Positions 27,337-35,889 of a stretch of DNA of 64,000 bases are shown here, one piece after another. A program made the position numbers and the translations under genes. The notes beneath the pieces were generated by a model. That model was not told where the DNA came from and made no database searches. It saw only the letters and a list, made by a program, of their open reading frames with translations. This stretch comes from SP197 sp965242595 (GTDB lineage: Bacteria > Pseudomonadota > Alphaproteobacteria > SP197), in the NCBI GenBank assembly GCA_965242595.1, contig OZ251464.1, positions 620,001 through 684,000 of the forward strand, in the 5' to 3' direction. The number at the start of each line of letters is the position of its first letter. Position 1 is the stretch's first letter.

Positions 27337-28260
27337 ATGAACATCGGCGCCATGGACACCGGCGCCATGGACACCGGCGCCACGGCCTCCGGCGCCATGG
27401 ACAGCGATGGCGCCAGCGTGGGCGGGGCGTTGCGGCAGGCGGCGGCGCTTCTGGCCGCCGCCGCCATCGACGATCCCCGCCGCGAAGCGCGCCTGCTGCT
27501 GGCCCATGTCACCGGGCGCGATGGCGTCGCCCTCTGCGCCCATGGCGAGGCGCCGCTGCCGCCGCGCCAGCGCCGCCGCTTCCGCGCCCTGGTGGCGCGC
27601 CGCGCCCGGCGGGTGCCCATGGCCCAGGTGGTGGGCTGGCGCGGCTTTCGCCATCTCGATCTGCGGGTGACGGCGGCTACGCTGACGCCGCGCCCCGAAA
27701 GCGAGACCGTGGTGGAGCTGGCGCTGGCCCTGTTCGCGCCCCCCGCCGCGCCGCCCGCCTCCCTGCTGGATGTGGGCACCGGCGGCGGCTGCCTGCTGGT
27801 GACGCTGCTGCATCTGTGGCCCGAAAGCCGCGCCCTGGGCATCGACCTTTCCAGGCCGGCCCTGGCGGTGGCCCGGGCCAATGCCCGCGCCTGCGGCGTC
27901 GCCTCCCGCGCCCGCTTCGCCGTCGCCGACTGGCTGGCCGGTGTGGGGGCGCGCTTCGAACTGGTGGTCTGCAACCCGCCCTATATCGCCAGCGGCGACC
28001 TCCCCGCCCTGGCCCCGGAGGTGGCGCGCCACGAACCCCGCCTGGCCCTGGACGGCGGCCGCGACGGCCTGGATGCCTGCCGCCGCATCCTGCCCCGCCT
28101 GGCCGCCGTGCTGGCCCCGGGCGGCGTGGCCATCTTCGAGCACGGCGCCGGCCAGGGGCCGGCCCTGGAACGGCTGGCCGCCGCCTGTGGGCTGGCGCCG
28201 CTGGCGGTGAGGCGCGATCTGGCCGGGCGCCGCCGTTGCCTGGCGCTGCGGGCGCGGTGA
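27337..28260 (+). CDS. prmC: Release factor glutamine methyltransferase
   Basis: PrmC methylates the GGQ glutamine of release factors. The 307-residue protein shows SAM motif LLDVGTGGGCLLVTLL and the catalytic NPPY in VVCNPPYIAS. The first 25 residues are a tandem repeat of GAMDT-type units encoded by 15-bp repeats, offering several in-frame ATGs (27337, 27352, 27367, 27397); any could initiate, and only sequence after about residue 30 resembles the family. Confidence 0.92.
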   Translation: MNIGAMDTGAMDTGATASGAMDSDGASVGGALRQAAALLAAAAIDDPRREARLLLAHVTGRDGVALCAHGEAPLPPRQRRRFRALVARRARRVPMAQVVGWRGFRHLDLRVTAATLTPRPESETVVELALALFAPPAAPPASLLDVGTGGGCLLVTLLHLWPESRALGIDLSRPALAVARANARACGVASRARFAVADWLAGVGARFELVVCNPPYIASGDLPALAPEVARHEPRLALDGGRDGLDACRRILPRLAAVLAPGGVAIFEHGAGQGPALERLAAACGLAPLAVRRDLAGRRRCLALRAR

Positions 28261-28290
28261 GAAAAAACCGCTTGCGAAGGCGCCGCAAGC
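28261..28290 (-). terminator. Hairpin with T-run on the minus strand
   Basis: Immediately after the prmC stop a perfect 7-bp inverted repeat GCTTGCG / CGCAAGC with a 7-base loop is followed, on the minus strand, by GG and six T. This looks like an intrinsic terminator against antisense transcription; no minus-strand gene is near, so its role is doubtful. Confidence 0.25.
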
Positions 28291-28453
28291 CTCGCTACGG
28301 TCGCGCCGCGCACCGGCTTTTCGAAGCGATGAGGCATGGCGCTGCGGCTGCTGGCGGGGCAGGGTGCCCGCTTGGCGGCGCCGTTCGCTCCCCGGTGCCG
28401 CCCCCGTTTCCGTCCAACAACCCGTCCACAATCTGCGAGAGGGTGACGATGCC

Positions 28454-28861
28454 ATGAGGATGAGCGGCCTGGGCAAAAGAAGGCCCTACAACAAACGCGG
28501 CCCCATGCGGCGCGGCGGCGGTGGCGGGCGCAACCAGTCGTTCGAAAGCACCGGCCCCGACGTCAAGGTGCGCGGCACGGCCCAGCAGGTGGCCGACAAA
28601 TATGCCACCCTGGCCCGCGACGCCGCGTCGTCGGGCGATCCCGTGGCCGCCGAGAACTACCTGCAACACGCCGAGCACTATCAGCGCATCGTCAATCTCC
28701 ACGCCGAACGGGCCGCCGAGCGCGCCGCCGAACAGCAGCGCGAGCGGGAGGAGCGCGGCGAGCGGGCGCCCCGCCCCGCCCCGGGCGAGGCCGGCGACAG
28801 CGAAGGCGCCAGGCCGGACCGCCTCGACGATGGCGATTTCGAACCCGCCTCGCCTTCCTGA
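28454..28861 (+). CDS. DUF4167 family protein
   Basis: This 135-residue basic protein belongs to DUF4167, a family conserved in alphaproteobacteria between prmC and clpB. Seen: an Arg/Gly-rich N-terminus (RRPYNKRGPMRRGGGGGRNQ), then GPDVKVRGTAQQVADKYATLARDA and NYLQHAEHYQRI, the family core, and an acidic Glu/Arg-rich tail. The basic Gly-rich opening suggests RNA binding; no established function is known to me. A candidate promoter TTGCGA-N18-TACGGT lies at 28272-28301. Confidence 0.85.
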   Translation: MRMSGLGKRRPYNKRGPMRRGGGGGRNQSFESTGPDVKVRGTAQQVADKYATLARDAASSGDPVAAENYLQHAEHYQRIVNLHAERAAERAAEQQREREERGERAPRPAPGEAGDSEGARPDRLDDGDFEPASPS

Positions 28862-28952
28862 CCTTTCCGCGAGCGCCCCGCCGCCGGGGACGCCCCTTTT
28901 GTTGCAGACAGGCCACACCATATACCCTGCGAACCGCGGCGGCGGAGGGTGA

Positions 28953-31553
28953 ATGGATTTCGAACGCTACACCGACCGGGCCAGGGGCTTCGTGCAGGCG
29001 GCCCAGACCCTGGCCCTGGCCCGCAACCACCAGCGCCTGACCCCCGAGCATCTGCTGCATGCCCTGCTGGCCGACAATCAGGGGCTGGCGGCCGGCCTGA
29101 TCTCCAGCGCCGGCGGCGATCCGAAACGGGCGCTGGCCGCGCTGGAAACCGAGCTGAACAAGCTGCCGGCGGTGGCGGGGCCGGGCGCCGGCCAGCTTCA
29201 CCCGACGCCGGAGATCGCGCGCCTGTTCGAAGCGGCCTCCCGCCTGGCCGCTCAGGCCGGCGACGACTTCGTGGCCAGCGAGCGTCTGCTGGCGGCCCTG
29301 GCGCAGGCCGAAGGCACGCCGTCGGCGCGCATCCTGGCCGCCAGCGGCCTGGACCCCCGCGCCCTGGATGGCGCCATCGCCGCCCTGCGCAAGGGCGCGA
29401 AGGCCGACAACGCCGCCGCCGAAGAGGGCTATCGGGCGCTGAAGAAATACGCCCGCGACCTCACCGAAACCGCCCGCAAGGGCGAGCTGGACCCGGTGAT
29501 CGGGCGCGACGAGGAGATCCGCCGCGCCATGCAGGTGCTGTCGCGCCGCACCAAGAACAACCCGGTGCTGATCGGCGAGCCCGGCGTCGGCAAAACCGCC
29601 ATCGTCGAAGGCCTGGCGCTGCGCATCGTCGATGGCGATGTGCCGGAATCGCTGAAAAACAAGACCCTGCTGGCCCTGGATCTGGGCGCCATGGTCGCCG
29701 GCGCCAAATTCCGCGGCGAGTTCGAACAGCGCATGAAGGCGGTGCTGCGCGAGATCGAGGCGGCGGCGGGCGAGATCGTCGTCTTCATCGACGAGCTCCA
29801 CACCCTGGTGGGCGCCGGCGCGGCCGAAGGCTCCATGGACGCCTCCAACCTGCTGAAGCCGCTGCTGGCGCGCGGCAAGCTGCACTGCATCGGCGCCACC
29901 ACCCTGGACGAACACCGCCGCCATATCGAAAAGGACGCCGCCCTGGCCCGGCGCTTTCAGCCGCTGCTGGTGGCCGAGCCTTCTCAGGAAGACACCGTTT
30001 CCATCCTGCGCGGCCTGAAGGAAAAATACGAGCTGCATCACGGTGTGCGCATCGCCGACCGCGCCCTGGTGGCCGCCGCCGCCATGGCCAACCGCTATAT
30101 CGGCGACCGCTTCCTGCCCGACAAGGCCATCGATCTGGTGGACGAAGCCGCCGCCCGGCTGCGCATGGAGATCGATTCCAAGCCCGAAGAGATCGACGAG
30201 CTCGACCGCCGCATCGTCCAGCTGAAGATCGAGCGCGAGGCCCTGGGCAAGGAGGGCGACGCCGCCTCGCGCGAGCGTCTGGCGGCGCTGGAAAAGGAGC
30301 TGGCCGATCTGGAGGGCCGTTCCTTCGCGCTCAACGGCGCCTGGCAGCGCGAGAAGGAGCGTCTGGCCGCCGCCCGCAAGCTGAAGGAGGAGCTCGACGG
30401 CGCCCGCATCGCCCTGGAACGGGCGCAGCGCCAGGGCGACCTGGCCCGGGCCGGCGAGCTCGCCTATGGCGTCGTCCCCGGCCTGGAACAGCGCCTGGAA
30501 CAGGCCGAAGCCGCCCAACCCGGGCGCAGCCTGGACGAGGCGGTCACCGGCGAGCGCATCGCCGCCGTGGTGGCGCGCTGGACCGGCATCCCGGTCGAAC
30601 GCATGCTGGAGGGCGAGCGCGGAAGGCTGCTGAACATGGAGGACCGGCTGGCAAGGCGCGTGGTCGGCCAGCGTCCGGCCCTGGAGGCGGTATCCCATGC
30701 CGTCCGCCGCGCCCGCGCCGGGCTGCAAGACCCGCGCCGCCCCATTGGCAGCTTCATGTTCCTGGGCCCCACCGGCGTCGGCAAGACCGAGCTGGTGAAG
30801 GCCCTGGCCGAGGCGCTGTTCGACGACGAGCAGGCGCTGCAACGGATCGACATGTCCGAATACATGGAACGCCACGCCACCGCCCGCCTGATCGGCGCCC
30901 CGCCGGGCTATGTCGGCTATGAGGAAGGCGGCGTCCTGACCGAGGCAGTGCGCCGCCGCCCCTACCGGGTGGTGCTGTTCGACGAGATCGAAAAGGCCCA
31001 TCGCGACGTCTTCAACGTCCTGCTGCAAGTGCTCGACGACGGCAGGCTGACCGACGGCCAGGGCCGCACGGTGGATTTCCGCAACACCCTGATCGTGATG
31101 ACCTCCAATATCGGCGCCGAACTGCTGGCCGCCCTGGGCGAGGACCAGGGCGTGGAGACGGCCCGCGCGGGCGTGATGGCGGCCGTGAAGGCCCGCTTCC
31201 GCCCCGAATTCCTGAACCGGCTGGACGAGATCGTGCTGTTCGAGCGCCTGCGCCGCGAGTGCATGGCGGCCATCGTCGATATCCAGATAGCCCGCCTGCA
31301 GGAGCTGCTGGCCGAACGCAAGATCGCCCTCGCCCTCGACGCCGCCGCCCGCCACTGGCTGGCCCGCCAGGGCTTCGACCCGGCCTACGGCGCCCGCCCC
31401 CTGAAGCGCACCGTCCAGCGCGCCCTGCAAGACCCCCTGGCCGAACTGCTGCTGAAGGGCGAGGTGAAGGACGGCGACAAGGTCACAGTATCCGCAGACC
31501 AAGACGGCCTCACCCTCACCCCCCCAACCCCCGAGGCCCGCCAGGCGGCGTGA
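28953..31553 (+). CDS. clpB: ATP-dependent disaggregase ClpB
   Basis: ClpB is the Hsp100 disaggregase that works with DnaK, DnaJ and GrpE to rescue aggregated proteins. The 866-residue protein has the N-terminal Clp_N repeat, AAA1 Walker A GEPGVGKT at 208-215, a coiled-coil middle domain (about 410-520) and AAA2 Walker A GPTGVGKT at 605-612. Length is normal. Upstream, CTTT-N18-CCATATA (28896-28924) is a weak match to an RpoH promoter. Its co-chaperones are 8-13 kb downstream. Confidence 0.97.
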   Translation: MDFERYTDRARGFVQAAQTLALARNHQRLTPEHLLHALLADNQGLAAGLISSAGGDPKRALAALETELNKLPAVAGPGAGQLHPTPEIARLFEAASRLAAQAGDDFVASERLLAALAQAEGTPSARILAASGLDPRALDGAIAALRKGAKADNAAAEEGYRALKKYARDLTETARKGELDPVIGRDEEIRRAMQVLSRRTKNNPVLIGEPGVGKTAIVEGLALRIVDGDVPESLKNKTLLALDLGAMVAGAKFRGEFEQRMKAVLREIEAAAGEIVVFIDELHTLVGAGAAEGSMDASNLLKPLLARGKLHCIGATTLDEHRRHIEKDAALARRFQPLLVAEPSQEDTVSILRGLKEKYELHHGVRIADRALVAAAAMANRYIGDRFLPDKAIDLVDEAAARLRMEIDSKPEEIDELDRRIVQLKIEREALGKEGDAASRERLAALEKELADLEGRSFALNGAWQREKERLAAARKLKEELDGARIALERAQRQGDLARAGELAYGVVPGLEQRLEQAEAAQPGRSLDEAVTGERIAAVVARWTGIPVERMLEGERGRLLNMEDRLARRVVGQRPALEAVSHAVRRARAGLQDPRRPIGSFMFLGPTGVGKTELVKALAEALFDDEQALQRIDMSEYMERHATARLIGAPPGYVGYEEGGVLTEAVRRRPYRVVLFDEIEKAHRDVFNVLLQVLDDGRLTDGQGRTVDFRNTLIVMTSNIGAELLAALGEDQGVETARAGVMAAVKARFRPEFLNRLDEIVLFERLRRECMAAIVDIQIARLQELLAERKIALALDAAARHWLARQGFDPAYGARPLKRTVQRALQDPLAELLLKGEVKDGDKVTVSADQDGLTLTPPTPEARQAA

Positions 31554-31617
31554 GGGTTGTGGGTGCTGGCGCCACATGTGGAGATGGGCCGGGCAGCTCA
31601 TAGTATCGATAATGGGG

Positions 31618-31646
31618 TTGCGCTGAGCGGAAAGATACGCTACAAT
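31618..31646 (+). promoter_or_regulatory. Candidate promoter of the parA-like gene
   Basis: TTGCGC (31618-31623) and TACAAT (31641-31646) are 17 bp apart, a good sigma-70 match, and lie about 95 bp before the parA-like start in the stretch where GC falls from about 70% to about 50%. Confidence 0.45.
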
Positions 31647-31740
31647 GAGAACAACAGCAGGTGTCCTGATCATGGGCTGGCTATATTGCGAGCGCTGCTT
31701 CCAGCTATCGGATGCCTGGTTCGAGAGAGGAGAGTGACAA

Positions 31741-32607
31741 ATGGCAGTCACAGTCAGTTTCATAAACATGAAGGGTGGAGTCGGAAAAACGACGGTTGCA
31801 TCGCAATTGGCCCATGCAGCCGATACTCAAAATCTGAAAGTTTTGGCAGTCGATCTGGATCCACAATCGAATCTGAGTCAGTCCATCATGGGTGTCATAA
31901 GATACGCGGATCACCTAAGAGAAAACAAACCTACTGTCGCGCAGATCTTCGATGAATATATTCCTGCTGGTGGGTTTCATGGCTCCCCTCGCCTACTCAA
32001 CCTTGATGAGCTCATAGCTCAGAAAGCAGGTTATTGGCAAGATAGCACCCTCGATCTCATTCCCTCTCGCCTGGAGCTGAGTCGAACGCTCAGGAATCCC
32101 ACAGGAAAGGAGCGCCGTCTTGCCAAGGCTCTGGCACGTATCGCCGACCGATACGACCTCATAATTGTCGATTGCGCGCCCACGGAGTCAATCTTGACAG
32201 ATGCCGCTTATTTTGCGAGTCGCTACGTGATCGTGCCGGTGAGATTGGAGTTCATGGCTACGATTGGCCTGCCTTTGCTCGCAAGGTCGATAGAGGAATT
32301 CACGCTAGAGAACGACGATCATGAAATAGAAATTGCTGGCCTTGTCCTCAATCATGGCGACTACTCGCCGGGGCCGGAGGAGAGGCAATCCAGGGAAGAG
32401 ATCAAGACGACAGCAAAGGGACATAAATGGCATGTTTTTAGAAATGAAATACCACATTCAAAGACGTATCCTAAAGCGGCTAGATATGGCACCCCCATCG
32501 CCAGAACAGGTCACGCGCGTTGGGATAGAATCGAAGGATTCGAGAAGCTGAAAGATGAAATCTTCGACAAACTCGGCATCGGAGCAGAATCGGATGAACC
32601 AGAATAA
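31741..32607 (+). CDS. ParA/MinD-type ATPase on a low-GC insert
   Basis: This 288-residue protein is a ParA-family ATPase: deviant Walker A KGGVGKTT at residues 11-18, VLAVDLDPQSNLS, and Walker B LIIVDCAPTES. Such ATPases position plasmids, chromosomes or protein arrays; solitary copies on genomic islands also occur. No parB homologue or obvious centromere repeats are visible; the overlapping next gene may encode the partner. GAGAGGAGAG lies just before the ATG. Codon use is much less GC-biased than the flanking clpB and SDR genes, so the pair was acquired by transfer. Confidence 0.85.
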   Translation: MAVTVSFINMKGGVGKTTVASQLAHAADTQNLKVLAVDLDPQSNLSQSIMGVIRYADHLRENKPTVAQIFDEYIPAGGFHGSPRLLNLDELIAQKAGYWQDSTLDLIPSRLELSRTLRNPTGKERRLAKALARIADRYDLIIVDCAPTESILTDAAYFASRYVIVPVRLEFMATIGLPLLARSIEEFTLENDDHEIEIAGLVLNHGDYSPGPEERQSREEIKTTAKGHKWHVFRNEIPHSKTYPKAARYGTPIARTGHARWDRIEGFEKLKDEIFDKLGIGAESDEPE

Positions 32608-33115
32608 GACTTTTCTTGACCTCAATCTCCGTTTGCTCGTCGCACAACACGGCAAGGAGCGAGTGAGCGAGGCTCTCTCGACAATAGGCGATGCTACTGT
32701 CGATACCGTTCGTGATGGTATCGCAACCTTGGATAAGGGTTTCAAAACAGCGAAAACACGCCGCCCTGGAGAAACCCGCAGGAAAGCCCCCAGGAAAAGC
32801 GTCGAGCAGTTGATTTGCGATGCTAATCTGAGCGATCCCGAGGCTGCGGACATTGTTGAGCAACTTGCCCGAGCCTATGAGAACAAGGAGTTCCTTCCGG
32901 CGCTTCGTGACGTGAAAAACTTCATGGCACGCCGGTCCGACTTGCCCACCACACTACGATCGCGAGCGGATGCTCTTCCCACAGTCATCGGCGTGCTCGC
33001 TCAGTGCGAAATCGACGAATTGCGCTCTCTCAATAGAAGGAGACAGGCTCAAGGGGGTGATCTTGGATATATCGCCGATCAGATACTGGGCTCATATCAC
33101 ATGTCCGGGAAATGA
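32594..33115 (+). CDS. Unknown protein coupled to the ParA-like ATPase
   Basis: I do not recognise this 173-residue protein. It starts at ATG 32594, overlapping the last 14 bases of the parA-like gene, so translation is coupled. Seen: a helical N-terminus (FLDLNLRLLVAQHGKERVSEALS), a Lys/Arg-rich stretch (KTARRPGETRRKAPRKS-like, residues about 52-72) that could bind DNA, and a helical C-terminal half (ADIVEQLARAYENKEFLPALRDV). The basic segment and position suggest a ParB-like adaptor or cargo, but no ParB motif (e.g. ENxQR) is present. Confidence 0.6.
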   Translation: MNQNKTFLDLNLRLLVAQHGKERVSEALSTIGDATVDTVRDGIATLDKGFKTAKTRRPGETRRKAPRKSVEQLICDANLSDPEAADIVEQLARAYENKEFLPALRDVKNFMARRSDLPTTLRSRADALPTVIGVLAQCEIDELRSLNRRRQAQGGDLGYIADQILGSYHMSGK

Positions 33116-33137
33116 TGCCCTTGGCCATAAACTGAGT

Positions 33138-33296
33138 ATGGGCGCGACGATCGCAGGCGAAGATTTCGCCGAAGCCATCCTGAAGCTGCTGCCGGACTTT
33201 CTGGCCGCCGCCCGGACGCTGACTAAGCGTCTGCATCTGGCACCCCGCAATCGCCAGATTGAACGGGAATATCTGGTGCCGATGGGAAGAACATGA
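33138..33296 (+). CDS. Short unknown reading frame, possible gene remnant
   Basis: A 52-residue frame begins ATG 33138 (MGATIAGEDFAEAILKLLPDF) and ends QIEREYLVPMGRT. It is amphipathic and helical, and could be the end of a decayed gene at the edge of the low-GC insert. I recognise no family. Confidence that it is expressed is low. Confidence 0.25.
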   Translation: MGATIAGEDFAEAILKLLPDFLAAARTLTKRLHLAPRNRQIEREYLVPMGRT

Positions 33297-33375
33297 CCCC
33301 GGATGCGCCCATGGCAGAATGTCACCCCGTCATCGCTTGCACCGCTGCCATCGTCCCACCGCCCCCCACCGCCCC

Positions 33376-34161
33376 CTACACTACCCCCGCCCGGCTTTCC
33401 GGCAAGGTCTGGCCGCCATCGACGACGATGGTCTGGCCGGTGACATAGCGGGCCTCGTCGCTGGCGAGATAGAGCGCCGCATGGGCGATATCCTCCGGCA
33501 GGCCGAGCTCGCCCATGGGGATGGCGGGCACCATCGCCTCCTCATGGGCCTGCGCCTCCCGTGAACCCGGCTTGCGGATGAGGATGTTGCCCGGTTCCAC
33601 CGCGTTGACGGTGACGCCTTGCTTCGCCACCTCCAGGGCCGCCGCCTTGATGAAGCCGTTCACCCCCGCCTTGGAGGCGCAGTAATGGCTCCATCCCGGC
33701 ATGGCGACCCGCGGCCCGGAGATCGACGAGGTCACCACGATGCGCCCGAAGCCGCGCCGCGCCATCTGCGGCAGCACCGCCCGGCAGACCAGGAACAGGC
33801 TCTTCAGATTGGTCCCCAGCACCTTGTCCCACTGCGCCTCGCTCATCTTCGCGATGGGCGCGGATGGGAAGATGCCGGCGTTGTGGCAGACGATATCGAC
33901 ACCGCCCAGCCTGGCCCCGGCCTCGGCGATCATGGCCCGCACCGACGCCGCTTCGGCCACATCGGCCGCCATGGCCGAAGCCTCGCCGCCGGCGCGGCGG
34001 ATGTCGCGGGCCACCCGTTCGCCCCGGGCCAGGGTGCGGGTGGCGATCAGCACCCGTGCCCCCTCGCCGGCGAACACGCGGGCGATACCCGCCCCGATGC
34101 CGCGCCCGCCGCCGGTGACCAGCACCGCCCGCCCCGCCAGCCTTCCCGCTCTGCCCGTCAT
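33376..34161 (-). CDS. Short-chain dehydrogenase/reductase (FabG-like)
   Basis: This 261-residue SDR oxidises or reduces a carbonyl/alcohol with NAD(P). Seen: cofactor loop TGGGRGIG, CHNAGIFPS, the catalytic Ser (SSISG) with YCASK, and PGNILIRKPGS after the active site. The C-terminal TGQTIVVDGGQTLPES is typical. The substrate cannot be told. It forms a minus-strand run with a second SDR and a stress protein, though 80-odd bases separate the two SDRs. Confidence 0.88.
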   Translation of the reverse strand: MTGRAGRLAGRAVLVTGGGRGIGAGIARVFAGEGARVLIATRTLARGERVARDIRRAGGEASAMAADVAEAASVRAMIAEAGARLGGVDIVCHNAGIFPSAPIAKMSEAQWDKVLGTNLKSLFLVCRAVLPQMARRGFGRIVVTSSISGPRVAMPGWSHYCASKAGVNGFIKAAALEVAKQGVTVNAVEPGNILIRKPGSREAQAHEEAMVPAIPMGELGLPEDIAHAALYLASDEARYVTGQTIVVDGGQTLPESRAGVV

Positions 34162-34243
34162 GGCCTCTCCCCCGCCGGTTGCGCCGACATGCGCCGGCTC
34201 GCGCCCCGATGCCGCCGGGCAAATCCTGGCACCTCCGCCGCCG

Positions 34244-34966
34244 CTAGAGAAGGTGCTGGCCGCCGGTCACCATCAGCTCGGCCCCGGAGACATAGCCGGC
34301 GCCCTGGCCAGCCAGCCACAGCACCGCGTCCGCCACCTCGTCGCTGCTGCCCATGCGCCGCAGCGGGATGCGGGGCAGCAGATGGTCGTATTCCGGGGCG
34401 GTCATCGCCGTTTCGATCTCGCCCGGCGCCACCGCGTTCACCCGCACCCCCAGATGGGCGAATTCGGCCGCCATCTCGCGCGTCAGCGCCGACAGCGCCG
34501 CCTTCGAACAGGCATAGGCGCTGCCGGCGAAGGGATGGACGCGATGGCCGGCGATGGAGGTGACATTGACCACCGCCCCCTGGCCGCGATGGAGCGCGGT
34601 GGCAAGGCCGCGGGCCAGGGCCAGCGGGGCGAACAGGTTGAGTTCGAACACCTCGCGCCAATGCTCCAGGCTGCCGTTCAGCGTTCCCAGCCGCTCCTTG
34701 AAGCTGGTCTTGGGCGAGATGCCGGCATTGTTGACCAGGACGTGCAGGGCGCCGCCGCCGATCGCCCGCCCCGCCTCGGCGACGAAGGCGTCGATGCCCG
34801 CCCCGGTCGCCAGGTCGGCCCGGATATGGCGGTGGGGTTCGCGGGCCAGGCCGGGCGGGCCGGCGCCGCGCCCGCAGCCGATCACCCGCCAGCCCGCCGC
34901 CTGGAAGCGCAGCGCGCAGCTGAGGCCGATGCCGCGGCTGGTGCCGGTGATGGCGGCGGTCTTCAC
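34244..34966 (-). CDS. Short-chain dehydrogenase/reductase
   Basis: A second SDR of 240 residues: TGTSRGIGLS at the N-terminus, VNNAGISPK, catalytic Ser in VTSIAGHR, YACSK and APGEIETAM. It is about equally distant in sequence from its neighbour, so the pair is not a fresh duplication. It lies 25 bp after the universal stress protein gene on the same strand. Substrate unknown. Confidence 0.87.
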   Translation of the reverse strand: MKTAAITGTSRGIGLSCALRFQAAGWRVIGCGRGAGPPGLAREPHRHIRADLATGAGIDAFVAEAGRAIGGGALHVLVNNAGISPKTSFKERLGTLNGSLEHWREVFELNLFAPLALARGLATALHRGQGAVVNVTSIAGHRVHPFAGSAYACSKAALSALTREMAAEFAHLGVRVNAVAPGEIETAMTAPEYDHLLPRIPLRRMGSSDEVADAVLWLAGQGAGYVSGAELMVTGGQHLL

Positions 34967-34991
34967 GGCGGCATCGCTGGATGCGCGGCGG

Positions 34992-35840
34992 TCAATGGGT
35001 GAACAGCACCGGCAGTTCCGCGCGGTTCAACATGAAACGGGTGGCGCCGCCCAGGATCAGCTGCCGCAGCTTGCCCTGGCTGAAGGCGCCCATGACGATG
35101 AAGGAGGCGCTCTCCTCCCTGGCCGTCGCCGTCAGCGTCTCGCCGATATTGGTCCAGTTGGTGGGCAGGCGATGGACATGGCAGTGGATGTCGTGCAGCG
35201 CCAGATAGGCCGCCAGCCGGTCCGGCCCCGGCCCGCGCATCGAGCCTTCCTCCGGGGCCATGATGGCCACCTCGTGGCTCTGTTTCAGCAGCGGCAGGGC
35301 GCGATGCACGGCCCGGGCCGCCTCGGCGCTTCCGTTCCAGGCGATGGCGGCGTTGCCGGTCAGGTCGGAGGCGCCGTCGGGCGGGACCAGCAACAGGCCG
35401 CTGCCCGATTCCATCAGCACCGCTTCGGCCACCACCTCTTCCCTGGCGTCGCCGGCCGGGCGCGGGGCCACCACCAGGTCCGACAGGCGGCCCTGTTCGG
35501 CGATCACCTCGTCTTCGCGCCCGGTCTCCTGGCGAAAGACGGCGGAACCTTCGCCGCTTCTCTCCGTCGCCACCCCCAGCCGCTCCGCCTCCTCCTTCAG
35601 GTCGGCGGCGGCCTTGGCCGCCAGGCGGCCGATATCCCGCTCGGCGGTGGCGACGATCTCCTCGATCACGGCCCCGGTCATGCCCTCGGTCATGAAGGCG
35701 ACCGCGTCGCGCGGGTTGCGGCGGACATTCACCGCCTCGACATGGGCGCCGAAGCGCCGGGCCAGCAGCAGCGCGGTTTCGATGGCGGCGCGCCCGCCTT
35801 CGGTGCCCGGCGCGGCGAGCAGAATTCTGGCGATGGTCAT
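34992..35840 (-). CDS. Universal stress protein with tandem Usp folds
   Basis: This 282-residue protein has the length of two Usp domains. The C-terminal half carries the clearest motif, FIVMGAFSQGKLRQLILGGATRFMLNRAELPVLF, in the style of the ATP-binding G-x2-G-x9-G-(S/T) loop (here GAFSQGKLRQLILGGATR; residues MGAFSQGK and GGATR). The N-terminal half (RILLAAPGTEGGRAAIETALLLARR) looks like a degenerate copy. Usp proteins support survival under stress; the partner is unknown. Confidence 0.85.
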   Translation of the reverse strand: MTIARILLAAPGTEGGRAAIETALLLARRFGAHVEAVNVRRNPRDAVAFMTEGMTGAVIEEIVATAERDIGRLAAKAAADLKEEAERLGVATERSGEGSAVFRQETGREDEVIAEQGRLSDLVVAPRPAGDAREEVVAEAVLMESGSGLLLVPPDGASDLTGNAAIAWNGSAEAARAVHRALPLLKQSHEVAIMAPEEGSMRGPGPDRLAAYLALHDIHCHVHRLPTNWTNIGETLTATAREESASFIVMGAFSQGKLRQLILGGATRFMLNRAELPVLFTH

Positions 35841-35889
35841 GGCCGCTGCCTCCAGCTTGTCCCCATATCCGGCGCGCCGCCGTCCCGCA

